Source of the DNA: Candidatus Aerophobus profundus SCGC AAA252-L23 | GTDB taxonomy: Bacteria > Aerophobota > Aerophobia > Aerophobales > Aerophobaceae | Assembly: GCA_000402295.1 (NCBI GenBank) | Contig: AQRW01000190.1 | Location: 1-55,455, forward strand | Length of the DNA stretch: 55,455 bases | Direction of reading: 5' to 3' | Notes under the pieces: generated by a model | What the model saw: only the letters and a program-made list of their open reading frames with translations | The model's database searches: none | What the model was told of the DNA's origin: nothing | Position numbers and translations under genes: made by a program | Shown here: positions 27,060 to 35,341 of the stretch, one piece after another | Position numbering within the stretch: the stretch's first letter is position 1 | Layout of the letters: every line of letters begins with the position of its first letter

Positions 27060-27294
27060 TCTCTATTCCCGGGAGATGAGGTATCTCGAATCCCAATTGC
27101 AAAGCTAAGGTGACGTTACCTTCTATGGCATCCCTCAAATTCTCTCTTGCCTCTTCAAAGCAGTCGCCTTGGGCAAAGAATCCTGATGCCTCCGGTACTC
27201 TGGCAATCACTATTCCGTTTTCGTCTCGAAAATACTCAGCTTTTCTGAGGCATTCGTCAAGATAACGGGAGAGTGAGAAGATTCTTGCTTTCAT
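27025..27294 (-). CDS. hicB: HicB-family antitoxin
   Basis: 89 residues, reading leftward from ATG at 27294, which is preceded by AGGTG six bases before it; a GTG at 27321 is less likely. KAEYFRDENGIVIARVPEAS, FFAQGDCFEEARENLRDAIE and LALQLGFEIPHLPGI show the partial RNase H-like HicB fold. No C-terminal DNA-binding domain is visible. Upstream gene of the hicBA pair. Confidence 0.88.
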   Translation of the reverse strand: MKARIFSLSRYLDECLRKAEYFRDENGIVIARVPEASGFFAQGDCFEEARENLRDAIEGNVTLALQLGFEIPHLPGIEIEERDVSTSTP

Positions 27295-27370
27295 GATTTC
27301 ACCTGTGAGTCCTATCTTCACCCATAAGGAAGTATAATAACCGGTGCGGAGATGTCAAGAATTTAACATG

Positions 27371-27450
27371 TGTCAAGGGACACCATCTCTTACGAGGTTA
27401 GGGGACACCAACCTTTACGAATTATTATTCAAAAGAAGATCTTTGCTGTG
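27371..27450. repeat. Probable insertion-sequence end with two 18-bp direct repeats
   Basis: GGACACCATCTCTTACGA and GGACACCAACCTTTACGA lie seven bases apart, after TGTCAAG. Related copies: 31089-31124, 40302-40380 and 43122-43218. Tandem terminal repeats of this type resemble IS21-family ends, but no matching transposase is present. Confidence 0.6.
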
Positions 27451-27468
27451 GGATTTTATGGGGCTTTC

Positions 27469-27500
27469 TCCGATAAATCGGACCACTACAATATGGGGGT
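27469..27500. repeat. TCCGATAAATCGGA palindrome repeat, copy 1
   Basis: Perfect inverted repeat (TCCGAT-AA-ATCGGA) followed by CCACTACAATATGGGG. Copies: 43292-43320 (one mismatch in the palindrome) and 52510-52545. Shared flanks show they are one dispersed element, not chance. Confidence 0.75.
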
Positions 27501-27536
27501 TTTTCGCCAGCGTTCTATCTTGGTCCGTTAAGAGTG

Positions 27537-27872
27537 TTAAAGAAATTCGATGTGATTTTCCATTTCTTGCTGACTAAGAAGCTGGGCAACGAGTTCAATC
27601 ATACGAATACACTGTCCTACAGACAAACGCAAGGGATGAGCGTATAAGATCCCTCTATGTTTCCTTCCCTCTTGATTCCAGCGATGAGCTATTTTGAGCA
27701 AATCTGTATCATGAGTAACAATTACTGCTCCCAATCTGGAAGCACGCTGTAGATGATATTCATCGCTTTTCCCTAAATCTTCCCTATCTCGTGCTGATAC
27801 AACCTGCAGATTCCTTCTTCTAAGACCCTCCACAATGCCCGCCTCAATATTTTCATCGCAATAGATTTTCAT
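27537..27872 (-). CDS. DUF5615 PIN-like toxin
   Basis: 111 residues. MKIYCDENIEAGIVEGLRRR carries the first acidic residues of the PIN-like active site. VSARDREDLGKSDEYHLQRA, AVIVTHDTDLLKIAHRW (second acidic cluster) and GILYAHPLRLSVGQCI follow. It overlaps the DUF433 gene by four bases, the usual pairing. Predicted ribonuclease toxin. Base stretch 27785-27834 recurs exactly at 40250-40299, and a second, IS-split homologue lies at 35.5/38.2 kb. Confidence 0.88.
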   Translation of the reverse strand: MKIYCDENIEAGIVEGLRRRNLQVVSARDREDLGKSDEYHLQRASRLGAVIVTHDTDLLKIAHRWNQEGRKHRGILYAHPLRLSVGQCIRMIELVAQLLSQQEMENHIEFL

Positions 27873-28189
27873 TCCTCAGACTTGGTCTTTAATTTAGATG
27901 GGTAAAGATTTCTCAGTTCTTTCAGGAAGATCTCCTCTTTTTTGTATGCGTTATCCAGCTCCAATTTGTTTTCATAGTAGTAGGAAAGAGCATCATGAAT
28001 TTGAGCCAGAGTTAAGTGAGGGAACTGTTGTATCATCTCATCCGGTGTCATCCCCCCGAATTCGTATCGAATAGCAATATCCATAACCTTGGTGCGTGTT
28101 CCCGCAATTACGGGAGTTTCCTTCCTAATTCCGGGATCAACGGTCACATAGGGATGTTTCAATTCACTTGGCCTGACATTGGTAGACAT
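27869..28189 (-). CDS. DUF433 antitoxin
   Basis: 106 residues. HPYVTVDPGIRKETPVIAGT, RTKVMDIAIRYEFGGMTPDE and EMIQQFPHLTLAQIHDALSY form the DUF433 winged-helix-like domain, followed by a charged helical tail likely to contact the toxin. First gene of the DUF433/DUF5615 pair on the minus strand. By family it should neutralise the PIN-like protein and bind the operon promoter. Confidence 0.88.
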   Translation of the reverse strand: MSTNVRPSELKHPYVTVDPGIRKETPVIAGTRTKVMDIAIRYEFGGMTPDEMIQQFPHLTLAQIHDALSYYYENKLELDNAYKKEEIFLKELRNLYPSKLKTKSEE

Positions 28190-28223
28190 CTCTGCCTCCT
28201 TACTCTTTATTGACAGTGTTCAG

Positions 28224-28414
28224 ACATTGTAATAATCGAAGATTTCAAGACCTTGTGTAGTGAGTTTGATAACTCTATTTGCCTTATCTTAACTTTCTTT
28301 GATGAAGGGTAGATGTTTCTCTTTCGTTGTCTCAACTATCGTTCTGGGTTTTTGCGTTGCTTGGTATTGTATACTTTCTTTGCCAGATGTCCAATCTTGC
28401 CAAAAAGGGACGGT
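28224..28414. repeat. 191-bp dispersed repeat, copy 1
   Basis: Aligns without gaps to 40900-41090 (ACATTGT ... AAGGGACGGT), mostly identical. Its right edge coincides to the base with the IS21-type end that starts here. The reverse strand has short open frames but no family I recognise. Confidence 0.85.
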
Positions 28415-28536
28415 GGAAATGGTAAACTGAATTCCTGGTACTATGGTAAACAGAAATCCTATATGGATGGTAAACAGAAATCCCATTTCGGAAGAGCTCC
28501 TGTATAGTTTTAGAAAACTCTACAGGAGAGGAAATG
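28414..28536 (+). mobile_element. Solo left end of an IS21-family element
   Basis: TGGAAATGGTAAACTGAATT, tandem TGGTAAACAGAAATCC units and the leader hairpin match the left end of the complete IS21 element at 35638, ending at GAGGAAATG, the istA start. This copy has fewer tandem units. No transposase follows; sequence passes straight into the hicB leader. Confidence 0.85.
28499..28526 (+). promoter_or_regulatory. Leader hairpin of the IS21-type end
   Basis: CCTGTA-T-AGTTTT-AG-AAAACT-C-TACAGG: two six-base stems with a single mismatch between them. It ends in the ribosome-binding region AGGAGAGG, as in the intact IS21. Confidence 0.65.
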
Positions 28537-28552
28537 GACAAGGAGGAGTGAA

Positions 28553-28765
28553 ATGAAATATAGAGTAGTCATTGAACAAGACGAAGACGGTGTATTTGTT
28601 GCTGAGGTTCCATCTTTGCCTGGGTGCATCTCACAAGGGACTACGAGAGCGGAGGCACTCAAGAATATTCAAGAAGCAATAGAAGCGTATGTGGAAAGCT
28701 TGAAAGCACACGATGAGCCTGTTCCTCCATCAATAAGCGAGGAAGTAGTCGAGGTGGCGGGGTGA
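28553..28765 (+). CDS. hicB: HicB-family antitoxin
   Basis: 70 residues from ATG 28553, with AAGGAGGAGTGAA just upstream. YRVVIEQDEDGVFVAEVPSL, PGCISQGTTRAEALKNIQ and EAIEAYVESLKA are textbook HicB core. Its stop overlaps the GTG of a truncated hicA (GTGA). Transcription could come from the adjoining IS end. Probably an orphan antitoxin now. Confidence 0.9.
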   Translation: MKYRVVIEQDEDGVFVAEVPSLPGCISQGTTRAEALKNIQEAIEAYVESLKAHDEPVPPSISEEVVEVAG

Positions 28766-28935
28766 GTGTTCTTCCTCGTGTCTCAGGCCGAGAAGTTGTT
28801 GCGGCTTTGGATAGACGTGGCTATGAAAAAGTTATACCTCCCACCCCTACAGGGATTGTGTCCCACTTCGGGGTCACCTCGCCCTGTTATTACTCCTTCT
28901 CAGAAATGTTATTCCCAAAACGCACCCTTTTGTGA
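28762..28935 (+). pseudogene. Truncated hicA
   Basis: GTG 28762 overlaps the hicB stop. The first 21 residues (SVLPRVSGREVVAALDRRGY) are the HicA N-terminus. The frame then continues into unrelated sequence without the catalytic GSH-type segment and stops at 28935. The toxin is therefore lost. The following 150 bases (28936-29086) hold an unassigned open stretch (ILFTNELAKRLFTIVVARRR). Confidence 0.75.
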
Positions 28936-29086
28936 TAATTCTCTTCACCAATGAACTGGCCAAGAGGCTTTTCACCATCGTTGTAGCGCGGCGCCGAAGA
29001 ATTTGCGATTTTGCAGAGGTGGGAGAGGTTGTCGGAGACTTCCTCCGACCAGTTCTCAAGGCTGTGTCTTCGGGTATGTTGACCAA

Positions 29087-29442
29087 CCTCTCAAGTGAGA
29101 GGTAAGGGGAGACACGGACTCTGGGAGGTCTCTCCCTCCATGCTTCGGATATGGGGCCAGAATGTTCCTATCGCCGGGGGCGGTTATCTCCGGATCCTTC
29201 CCTATTGGGTAATCAAACGGGGAATCAGGAAGGCTAATACCGAGGGGCACCCGGCGGTGATCTACCTGCATCCTTATGAGCTTGATCCCCAGGATATTGA
29301 AGTTCCCGGTGTCTCGCCCGAGTGGGGGACACGGTTTACTCAGTTCAGTCAGCGATTCAATTGCTCAACGTTTGAGGGCAAGCTGCGAAGGCTTCACGGG
29401 GACTTTGAATTTGGCTTGGTCCGAGAGATACTGAATTTGTAG
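29087..29442 (+). pseudogene. 3' fragment of the polysaccharide deacetylase, second copy
   Basis: Frame reads SQVRGKGRHGLWEVSPS, RIWGQNVPIAGGGYLRILPY, HPAVIYLHPYELDPQ and FEGKLRRL, parallel to 24992-25344. All N-terminal catalytic blocks are missing. Similarity continues past the stop (GAAGCACTAATAT) to about 29490. A duplicated segment, not a functional gene. Confidence 0.88.
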
Positions 29443-29477
29443 TTGGCCAGTTATGAAGAACATGAGGATATTCGAAG

Positions 29478-29660
29478 CACTAATATCGAAATAATGGGTG
29501 TGGTCGAGTCTTTGAGTTTATCACGTCTATTCCGTCTGTTCAGTCGTTCGGTCGAAGACCGAGACAACCAATGACCAGTAACTAATCACCAGTGACAGAA
29601 ACCGAGATTGCCAGGTCGTTTGCACGTTCTTGGGAGGCTAAAGCCTCCCCTACACGGGGT
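29478..29660. repeat. Dispersed intergenic repeats
   Basis: CGAAGCACTAATATCG, then CCGAGATTGCCAGGTCG and the hairpin GGAGGCTAAAGCCTCC at 29634-29649. Related to repeats at 25374 and 45692. No gene between 29443 and 29923; bases 29668-29780 match 26533-26640. Confidence 0.65.
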
Positions 29661-29923
29661 ATACGGACTTGGTGGTTTCGATAAGAATTCTGTGTTAACC
29701 AAGCATATCTCTAATCCGCTCCAGGTATGGCTTTCATTCCGGCTGTTTTTGTACACCTACAAATCCACGTGGGAAGAAGTTTATGGTGCACCCCAATATT
29801 GATCACAGTATTGTTTCTTACTGAGATGCGGAGGAGGAATAATCCCCACCTCTTACTTGCTGAAAAGCAAAAATGCATACTTCAACCTGGTAATCTTGAT
29901 TCCAAAAACATATCAATTATGAT

Positions 29924-30106
29924 ATGCCTGAAAAAGCGATGAGTAAACTATACAAGAATCCCCCGTTAATAGATGCTGTATTCGAAATACGGTTTCCTGC
30001 TGAGTTGTCCATTGAGTGCCAAAGAGACAGATTCTACGAAAGAATTAGAAACGACTATCCTCAGATATTTGTCCCCATAGTTGTCGGAGAATCTCTTTCT
30101 TTATAA
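29924..30106 (+). pseudogene. TIGR04255 family N-terminal relic, copy B
   Basis: 60 codons from ATG 29924. SKLYKNPPLIDAVFEIRFPA, then ERIRNDYPQIFVPIVVGE. It lacks the in-frame stop of copy A but ends after about a quarter of the expected length. Closely similar to 26653-26820. Confidence 0.75.
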
Positions 30107-30173
30107 AGCTATGACTAGCATTCTACCGCGAAGTACTGTGTAGAAATATTCAAATAAGGCCAACGTCGAACAC

Positions 30174-30587
30174 ATGGTCGAAGTATTGGACGACTTGAGA
30201 GGAAAACAGAAGCTGGCGGATAGAGGTATGAAGTTTCTCAAAGAAGGAATAGAGTTTCTCGAACTCGTAAAAAGAGGAAAGCATTATACCAAGACCCTCC
30301 AACTAGACGAGCGTGCTATGGAATCCTGTTCAGCATTTGGAATGGCTCTTAGAGCACTTAATCATCTGTATAGCGTAAATGAGACCGTGGAACAGGTGGC
30401 ACATCCAAATATTGATGATTTCTTCGATGATATCAATGGGATGTTAATTAAAATTACAAAGGACGGTAGCGTGTCTCCAGAGAGACTGGATTTTCTCCGA
30501 GCATTCTTTGGAGCTATTCGGGACATTATAATACAGGAGAATTTGCGGCCGCCCGAAAGTGTGTTAATTAAGCAAGGGCTGGTTTAG
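30174..30587 (+). CDS. Hypothetical protein, unknown family
   Basis: 137 residues from ATG 30174. The protein is charged and predicted all-helical (KQKLADRGMKFLKEGIEFLE, HPNIDDFFDDINGML, ERLDFLRAFFGAIRDIIIQE), with no signal peptide or membrane span. It ends two bases before the next frame, so the two are likely co-transcribed. I do not recognise it. A role with the following HEXXH protein is suggested only by adjacency. Confidence 0.5.
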   Translation: MVEVLDDLRGKQKLADRGMKFLKEGIEFLELVKRGKHYTKTLQLDERAMESCSAFGMALRALNHLYSVNETVEQVAHPNIDDFFDDINGMLIKITKDGSVSPERLDFLRAFFGAIRDIIIQENLRPPESVLIKQGLV

Positions 30588-30589
30588 GT

Positions 30590-31166
30590 ATGGAAGAGAT
30601 CGTAGGTGCACGAATTCAAGACGTTGTCAGGGACAAATTGTTTGGACTTGAAAGGTTACTCAAGGAATGTGAACCGGAGATGTCACTGCAAGGAGCCTTG
30701 GCCTTCTTGGATGCAACGAAAATGATTCTGAAGATTACGGAGGTTTACTACGAAGAGAGAGTTAAGAAAATAATGCAGATTAGAGATCAAAGCATTTGCG
30801 CAAAAAGACGACTTGCCGAAATCATTCGTTGAGAACGTACTCAAAGATATTAGGCAAAGCAAGCGACCTGATTCTTTTGTTTTCGTCTTATATCCCTGGA
30901 CGGAATTTCAGTCTCTTTTGTTGCCATCCTTAGTAGGACACGAAATTGGACATTTGAAAGAATCCAAAGAAAATCTGTGTGAGCTCTTCTTGCCAGAAAC
31001 CTTACATAAACCGAGCGTAGAAGCGCTGGTGCGGCGTCTGGCCCAAGAACCTCTGTATTCCAGTCAATCAACCACCCAATCACATACCTCAAGGGACACC
31101 ATCTCTTGCGAAGTTAGTGGACACTTCATCACCAAAACCTTGCTTTGTACCTTATCTTTGCTATAA
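30590..31166 (+). pseudogene. Possible HEXXH metalloprotease-like gene, frameshifted and 3'-truncated
   Basis: Frame 30590-30832 (EEIVGARIQDVVRDKLFGLE) is followed by a shifted frame. The shifted frame reads AFAQKDDLPKSFVENVLKDI, FVFVLYPWTEFQSLLLPSLV and GHEIGHLKE. HEIGH fits the zinc-protease HEXXH pattern. The join needs a one-base correction near 30790-30810. After about 31085 the frame runs into the repeat GGACACCATCTCTTGCGA, so its natural end was replaced. No family is recognised with confidence. Confidence 0.45.
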
Positions 31167-31321
31167 TCAAGAGACTCTTGACCAAGAAATCAGGTCAACA
31201 AAATAGAGACCAAATAAACTAAGCTAATTAAGGAGATAAGAAGCTACCATCTCCCGCCATGAGCTGTTGAAGAAGCAGAAATCGGTATAACATAAGAGAT
31301 GGTCTATACCAGGAGGCAAAG

Positions 31322-31585
31322 ATGATACAAATTGAGTTTGATATGATTGCCTTTAAGGAAGGGGCGAGTTACGTTGCTTATTGTCCTGAACTTGATATTT
31401 CAAGTTGTGGAAACACTGTGGAGCAGGCCAAGGAAATGCTCAAGAGCGCTATAAGGCTATTTCTCGAAGAAGCAGAGAAGATAGGTACCCTTAAAGACAT
31501 ACTTGAGGAAGCTAACTACAAGAAAGACACAAGCGGTAAATGGCTACCACCAAGACTTGTAGCAACAGAGCTGATAAGTCTGTGA
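31322..31585 (+). CDS. HicB-like antitoxin
   Basis: 87 residues from ATG 31322, with AGGAGG eight bases upstream. IEFDMIAFKEGASYVAYCPE, LDISSCGNTVEQAKEMLKSA and IRLFLEEAEKIGTL match HicB-like antitoxins lacking a DNA-binding tail. A possible sigma-70 promoter is TTGCTT-16-TATAAT at 31140-31167. It is followed three bases later by hicA. Confidence 0.85.
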   Translation: MIQIEFDMIAFKEGASYVAYCPELDISSCGNTVEQAKEMLKSAIRLFLEEAEKIGTLKDILEEANYKKDTSGKWLPPRLVATELISL

Positions 31586-31588
31586 TAA

Positions 31589-31822
31589 ATGCCTAAGATA
31601 TTTCCAATTCCAGCAATTAGACTAAGAAAGATATTTGAAGAGGCTGGATTTAATTGTGTTAGAATTGAAGGTGACCATTATGTTTATACGAAAAAAGGAC
31701 TTATCAGACCTATTGTTATACCTAATTGGCCAGAGGTACCGGTATTCATAATCAGAAATAATATAAGAACCGCAGGAATTAGCAGGGAACATTATTTCCA
31801 ACTCCTAAAAAGGGTAAAATGA
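31589..31822 (+). CDS. HicA-like toxin
   Basis: 77 residues from ATG 31589. AIRLRKIFEEAGFNCVRIEG, GDHYVYTKKGLIRP and IVIPNWPEVPVFIIRNNIRT, then AGISREHYFQLL. The catalytic His sits in EGDHYVY, where GSH/GDH is usual. It appears intact and pairs with the preceding antitoxin. Confidence 0.86.
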   Translation: MPKIFPIPAIRLRKIFEEAGFNCVRIEGDHYVYTKKGLIRPIVIPNWPEVPVFIIRNNIRTAGISREHYFQLLKRVK

Positions 31823-31884
31823 AAAAACATTGGTAGAAGTGGAGCGACAAAGCAATTCTTCTGTCACTGCAAACAGACCAACAC

Positions 31885-31945
31885 TTCTCTAGCCGCAACC
31901 TAAAGGTTGCGCTTGTTCTTCGCAGGCTAAAGCCTGCGGCTACCG
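31885..31945. repeat. REP-like double hairpin
   Basis: GCCGCAACCTAAAGGTTGCG and CGCAGGCTAAAGCCTGCG are two palindromes in series. The second recurs at 47459-47477 and 55324-55342. The gap 31823-32079 has nothing else I can support. Confidence 0.75.
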
Positions 31946-32079
31946 CTCCCTAACCCTTGCTTTTTAATAAAGCTCACCGGTTACTTTGCGATGAAGTAAA
32001 GATCTACTCACCAACCAAAATCGTCAATTAATGTTCAGCTCCACATTACTATTCTATAGTTTAGTTAATACTCTGTACT

Positions 32080-32663
32080 TTGTACAGAATTTGCCTTGGC
32101 TACCAGATTCACAAGAAAATCCAGGTTGCTTCAGTTGGCAGACGCCCAGTTTATCGCAAATCAAAGTACAAGTTCCAGGCTGTATTAGTGAGGATTGAGC
32201 AGGAGAAAATAGCCATTAGAAAAAAGCGCAAGCACACTCGTTACGTAATTATCCATAATGTCTTAGGCCTTAGTGGGGCTAGAAGTGCCTTTGAGTTTTA
32301 CCACCAAAGACAAACAATAGAGAATTTCTTCAAAGAATCAAAGAACCCCTTTCATGCCGGGAAGATGCCTTCTCAGAGGTTTCGGGCTAATGAGGCTTAT
32401 CTTTGCTTTGTCTCTATCGCCTATAACATCTTTTCCATTTTTAAAAAAACTATCTGCCAAAGATATGACCAGGATGCTCTCTGGAAACTTTTAGCCATAG
32501 AACCATCTCTCAGGCAATCCGAATAGAAGAAAAAGAGGAAAGAGTTTTCCCTTTGCATATGAGTCAGGAATATAGATACAAAGCCGAACTAAATCTGATA
32601 CTTAGAAATCTAAGATACGCAATCATTTTAGGTAGAATACTGAAGAATAGCGGAATTACCTGA
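32080..32663 (+). pseudogene. C-terminal relic of an IS4/IS1380-like DDE transposase
   Basis: The frame from 32080 reads AFEFYHQRQTIENFFKESKN, PFHAGKMPSQRFRANEAYLC and VSIAYNIFSIFK, the C-terminal catalytic-Glu region of DDE transposases (YxxRxxIExxxKE pattern). It stops at 32526. A shifted frame then gives TISQAIRIEEKEERVFPLHM ... LNLILRNLRYAI to a TGA near 32663. The N-terminal two thirds are absent. Confidence 0.75.
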
Positions 32664-32698
32664 TATACAAATAAAGTGCAATATTTTCGTGATTTCCG

Positions 32699-32917
32699 TT
32701 AAACTGCTACTTTGACTTTCCCAATCATGAGGTTTTCTTCCTGAGGAATTTCTTGGCTATCTTCCTTTAAGGCTACAAGGTGAGTCTCAATAGCTTCTCT
32801 AACACTCACCAGGGCTTGCTCGACGGTATCTCCTTGAGAGTAGCATCCAGGAAGAGAGGGCACTTCCACCCAATAACCACCCTCTCCGGCGGAATGTAAA
32901 ATCACGGTATACTCCAT
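32699..32917 (-). CDS. hicB: HicB-family antitoxin
   Basis: 72 residues, minus strand. YTVILHSAGEGGYWVEVPSL, PGCYSQGDTVEQALVSVREA and ENLMIGKVKVAV. Second gene of the hicAB pair, 11 bases after hicA. Its last 12 codons occur again as an isolated remnant at 35342-35400. Confidence 0.9.
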   Translation of the reverse strand: MEYTVILHSAGEGGYWVEVPSLPGCYSQGDTVEQALVSVREAIETHLVALKEDSQEIPQEENLMIGKVKVAV

Positions 32918-32928
32918 TTTTTATCCTC

Positions 32929-33153
32929 CTATAATAATCCGATGAATTCTCTCTCTGTTAAACCAGTTTTTCCGATGGCATTTTTAAGAAGACCTATTTT
33001 GATTTCACCTTTGGCAGGAATAGTGATTATTAATCCATTTGGCATTTTGATATTGACATGGTCACCCTTACCGCCTCTTTGAACACCCCCAGCTCTTACA
33101 AAGACCCTGATGGCTTCTTTTCCTTTAATACCTCTTAGTCTTTGTGCACTCAA
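32929..33153 (-). CDS. hicA: HicA-family toxin
   Basis: 74 residues, minus strand. GIKGKEAIRVFVRAGGVQRG, GKGDHVNIKMPNG and IPAKGEIKIGLLKNAIGKTG. KGDHVNIKMPNG is the catalytic-His block of HicA. Toxin-first order, unlike the pair at 26.8 kb, so the modules come from different lineages. Confidence 0.88.
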   Translation of the reverse strand: MSAQRLRGIKGKEAIRVFVRAGGVQRGGKGDHVNIKMPNGLIITIPAKGEIKIGLLKNAIGKTGLTEREFIGLL

Positions 33154-33500
33154 TTTTCTTGATTACCTCTTTCTTACTTAGTGATATTGGCAATATCTTT
33201 TTACTCCTCCTCGGGGTTCAACTTTTGGCTCAGAAAAGAGTTTAACAACAGGGCTGGGAATGTCAAGGAAGGTGTGGTGGTCAGGGGCTTATCGTGGCTG
33301 GTTTCTGGTGGAGCGAGCGAAGGCTGGATGATTTTGTCTATTGTTACTTAATGCATTATCTCTCACCTTCTTTCTCTGGCTTGCTGCCGGCTGGTTATCA
33401 TCGGAATCTACTTTCAATTTCTCAGTGTCATACTTGGGGTCATTGACAATACGCAATATTTTACTATGATGTTGCCAAATAACATAAAAAGGTGAATAAC

Positions 33501-33517
33501 CGAAAGGTTTAAATATT
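33501..33517 (+). promoter_or_regulatory. Archaeal-type BRE/TATA box ahead of the AbiE-like pair
   Basis: CGAAAGGTTTAAATATT places a purine-rich BRE directly before TTTAAATA. About 25 bases downstream is the ATG at 33542, the distance expected for an archaeal start site with a very short leader. No convincing bacterial -35 is seen. Confidence 0.45.
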
Positions 33518-33541
33518 GCCAGTTATAGATGAAAGGTAAAA

Positions 33542-34240
33542 ATGAAATACTTGGAGGATTTTTACAGAAAATTGGGGAAATGGAAAGGTAGCTTAGTGAA
33601 AACCGAGATGTTGAAAGAACAGAATGCAAAGGAATACTTGAACAGGTTAGCAAGAACTGACTTAGTTGAGAGAATAAGCTGGGGATGGTACTGGATTTCT
33701 GTAGAAATAAAAGATGAATTGGATTTCCTGGCTAAAGACAAAAACCTTAAGGTGATAGCCGCCCAAACAGCAGCATCTTTTTGGAATGCTGATTTTGTCC
33801 ACAGGGATATTTACGTTGTAAAGGTGATTGACAGATCTTTTGCCAAGGCATTGCAGCAATTCAGTAAGAAGAAGAATCTGAAGATCAAAGTAGAATATGT
33901 CAAAGGTAAAATAAAATATGTGAAAATGGGAAGATTAAATGTTGAAAGAATGGAAGACAGCATTATAGATTGCTTACAAAACTGGGCTTTTATCGATGCC
34001 TTTGCTACTTTGTATGCTAACAGGGAAAAGATTGATTTTGAGAGTTTAGCCAGGGAAAATTATTGGAAAAGGATCCCGAAAACTTCTGTCAGGATTGGGC
34101 AGGTTTTAGGTTACGGCTGTTGCCAATTGGATAAGGTAGCTCGAAAAACAGTGTTTTCTGTCAGAAAAGCCGGCCTAAAAGATGGATTCATAAGAGAAGA
34201 GGTGGATGAGGCAATCGAAAAGGTAGTTGAATATAGCTAA
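33542..34240 (+). CDS. AbiEi-like winged-helix antitoxin
   Basis: 232 residues from ATG 33542. The N-terminal helix-turn-helix (KTEMLKEQNAKEYLNRLART then DLVERISWGWYWI) is the AbiEi-type winged helix. VIAAQTAASFWNADFVHRDI and INDCLQ-like VERMEDSIIDCLQNWAFID match the C-terminal domain of transcriptional-regulator antitoxins of this class. It overlaps the nucleotidyltransferase gene by 14 bases. Lys- and Ile-rich composition unlike the glycan locus. By family it represses the operon and counters AbiEii. Confidence 0.72.
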   Translation: MKYLEDFYRKLGKWKGSLVKTEMLKEQNAKEYLNRLARTDLVERISWGWYWISVEIKDELDFLAKDKNLKVIAAQTAASFWNADFVHRDIYVVKVIDRSFAKALQQFSKKKNLKIKVEYVKGKIKYVKMGRLNVERMEDSIIDCLQNWAFIDAFATLYANREKIDFESLARENYWKRIPKTSVRIGQVLGYGCCQLDKVARKTVFSVRKAGLKDGFIREEVDEAIEKVVEYS

Positions 34241-34994
34241 GCACATCAGGATAATGCAGGAAAGAGAAAGAGAGATAGCGGAGCCGATAGAGTTCCTTTC
34301 AGACAAATCTCAAAACTTTGAGAATCCAAAACTTGTTACGATAGGCGGTTATGCACTACGAGCCTTTACTCCTTTGGCACGATATACCAGAGATTGTGAT
34401 TTTGTTTTAAGAAAAGAGAATGAATGGAAACTGGACAGAATAAAAAAGTTGATGTCAAAACACATGAGCATAGTCAGCCTGGAAAAACACAAGGATTACG
34501 GATTTATGAGATGCGTCAAGCCAGTAAGGGTAGGTGGCAGGCTTGTTAAAGTTTCTCTTGATTTTATGGAAGGAAAAGTTGTGGGTAGAAGTGAAAAAGA
34601 GCAAGTGGTAATTGATGAAGGTTTTACAAATGACAGCAAGAAGCAAAAGATTGAAATAGCGGGAACAAAGTTTGAGATTTACATTCCCAGTTACAGGGAC
34701 TATTTCATTTTGAAGATTGTGAGTGGGAGAGCGAGCGATACAAGAGATATAGCCACATTGGTCTGGCAAAAAGGGATTCCGGATCAAATAAGGAATAGGG
34801 CAAAACAGATAGTACCTTTTCCCGAGATATTTGATGAGAATCTGAGGAAAGCAATAGCAGATATTTCTGACAGAAGGTTTGTTGATTCGTGGCGTGGGAC
34901 TTTTATTAGCAAAGATTTTAGTGAAGATGACAAAGAAAAGGTGTTACAGAAGCTTGGGGAATTACTGCGGGAGTTTATGAACCTGCAAACTTAG
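34227..34994 (+). CDS. AbiEii-like nucleotidyltransferase toxin
   Basis: 255 residues from TTG 34227 (ATG 34254 possible). VTIGGYALRAFTPLARYTRD then CDFVLR carries the nucleotidyltransferase GG...DxD signature. KVSLDFMEG supplies the third acidic residue. IPSYRDYFILKIVSGRASDT and RDIATLVWQKGI are the domain that follows in AbiEii-type enzymes. These toxins use NTPs to modify RNA or protein targets. Operon with the upstream AbiEi-like gene. Together they would form a type IV-like TA/phage-exclusion pair. Confidence 0.76.
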   Translation: MNIAKHIRIMQEREREIAEPIEFLSDKSQNFENPKLVTIGGYALRAFTPLARYTRDCDFVLRKENEWKLDRIKKLMSKHMSIVSLEKHKDYGFMRCVKPVRVGGRLVKVSLDFMEGKVVGRSEKEQVVIDEGFTNDSKKQKIEIAGTKFEIYIPSYRDYFILKIVSGRASDTRDIATLVWQKGIPDQIRNRAKQIVPFPEIFDENLRKAIADISDRRFVDSWRGTFISKDFSEDDKEKVLQKLGELLREFMNLQT

Positions 34995-35116
34995 CCCTGT
35001 CCTGTCGCAAGCTGAGGAGTTAATATGGCAAACCCATGTATAAATGCAGGAAATCAAGTCCTATTGAGTACAAAATAAAGGCCCATACTTATAAGAGAAT
35101 CCAGTTTTGGAAGAAT

Positions 35117-35235
35117 CTAGTAGTTAGTTTCCAAAATAACCTGATATTTCTCCAAATACATATTCCGGTGAAACTTACCACCTGTTCCGGTTTAAATTTA
35201 CCACTGATTCACCTTTCACATTCCCCTCTGGTTAT
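35117..35235. repeat. Half of a small inverted-repeat element plus another IS-like end
   Basis: CTAGTAGTTAGTTTCC and the following 20 bases (35117-35154) match the left half of the element at 52033. It then switches to CCGGTGAAACTTACCACC and CCGGTTTAAATTTACCACTG, paired units like IS21 terminal repeats. No transposase. The region 34995-35341 has no gene I can support. Confidence 0.55.
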
Positions 35236-35341
35236 CTTAGCAAAAGTGGTAACTTTGGGTCAGATTATAGTGAAACCAAACTTAGCGGGAGAGATGCTAT
35301 GGCGAAGAGGTAAGGGGGTATTCAGTGGAATAAAAAGATGA

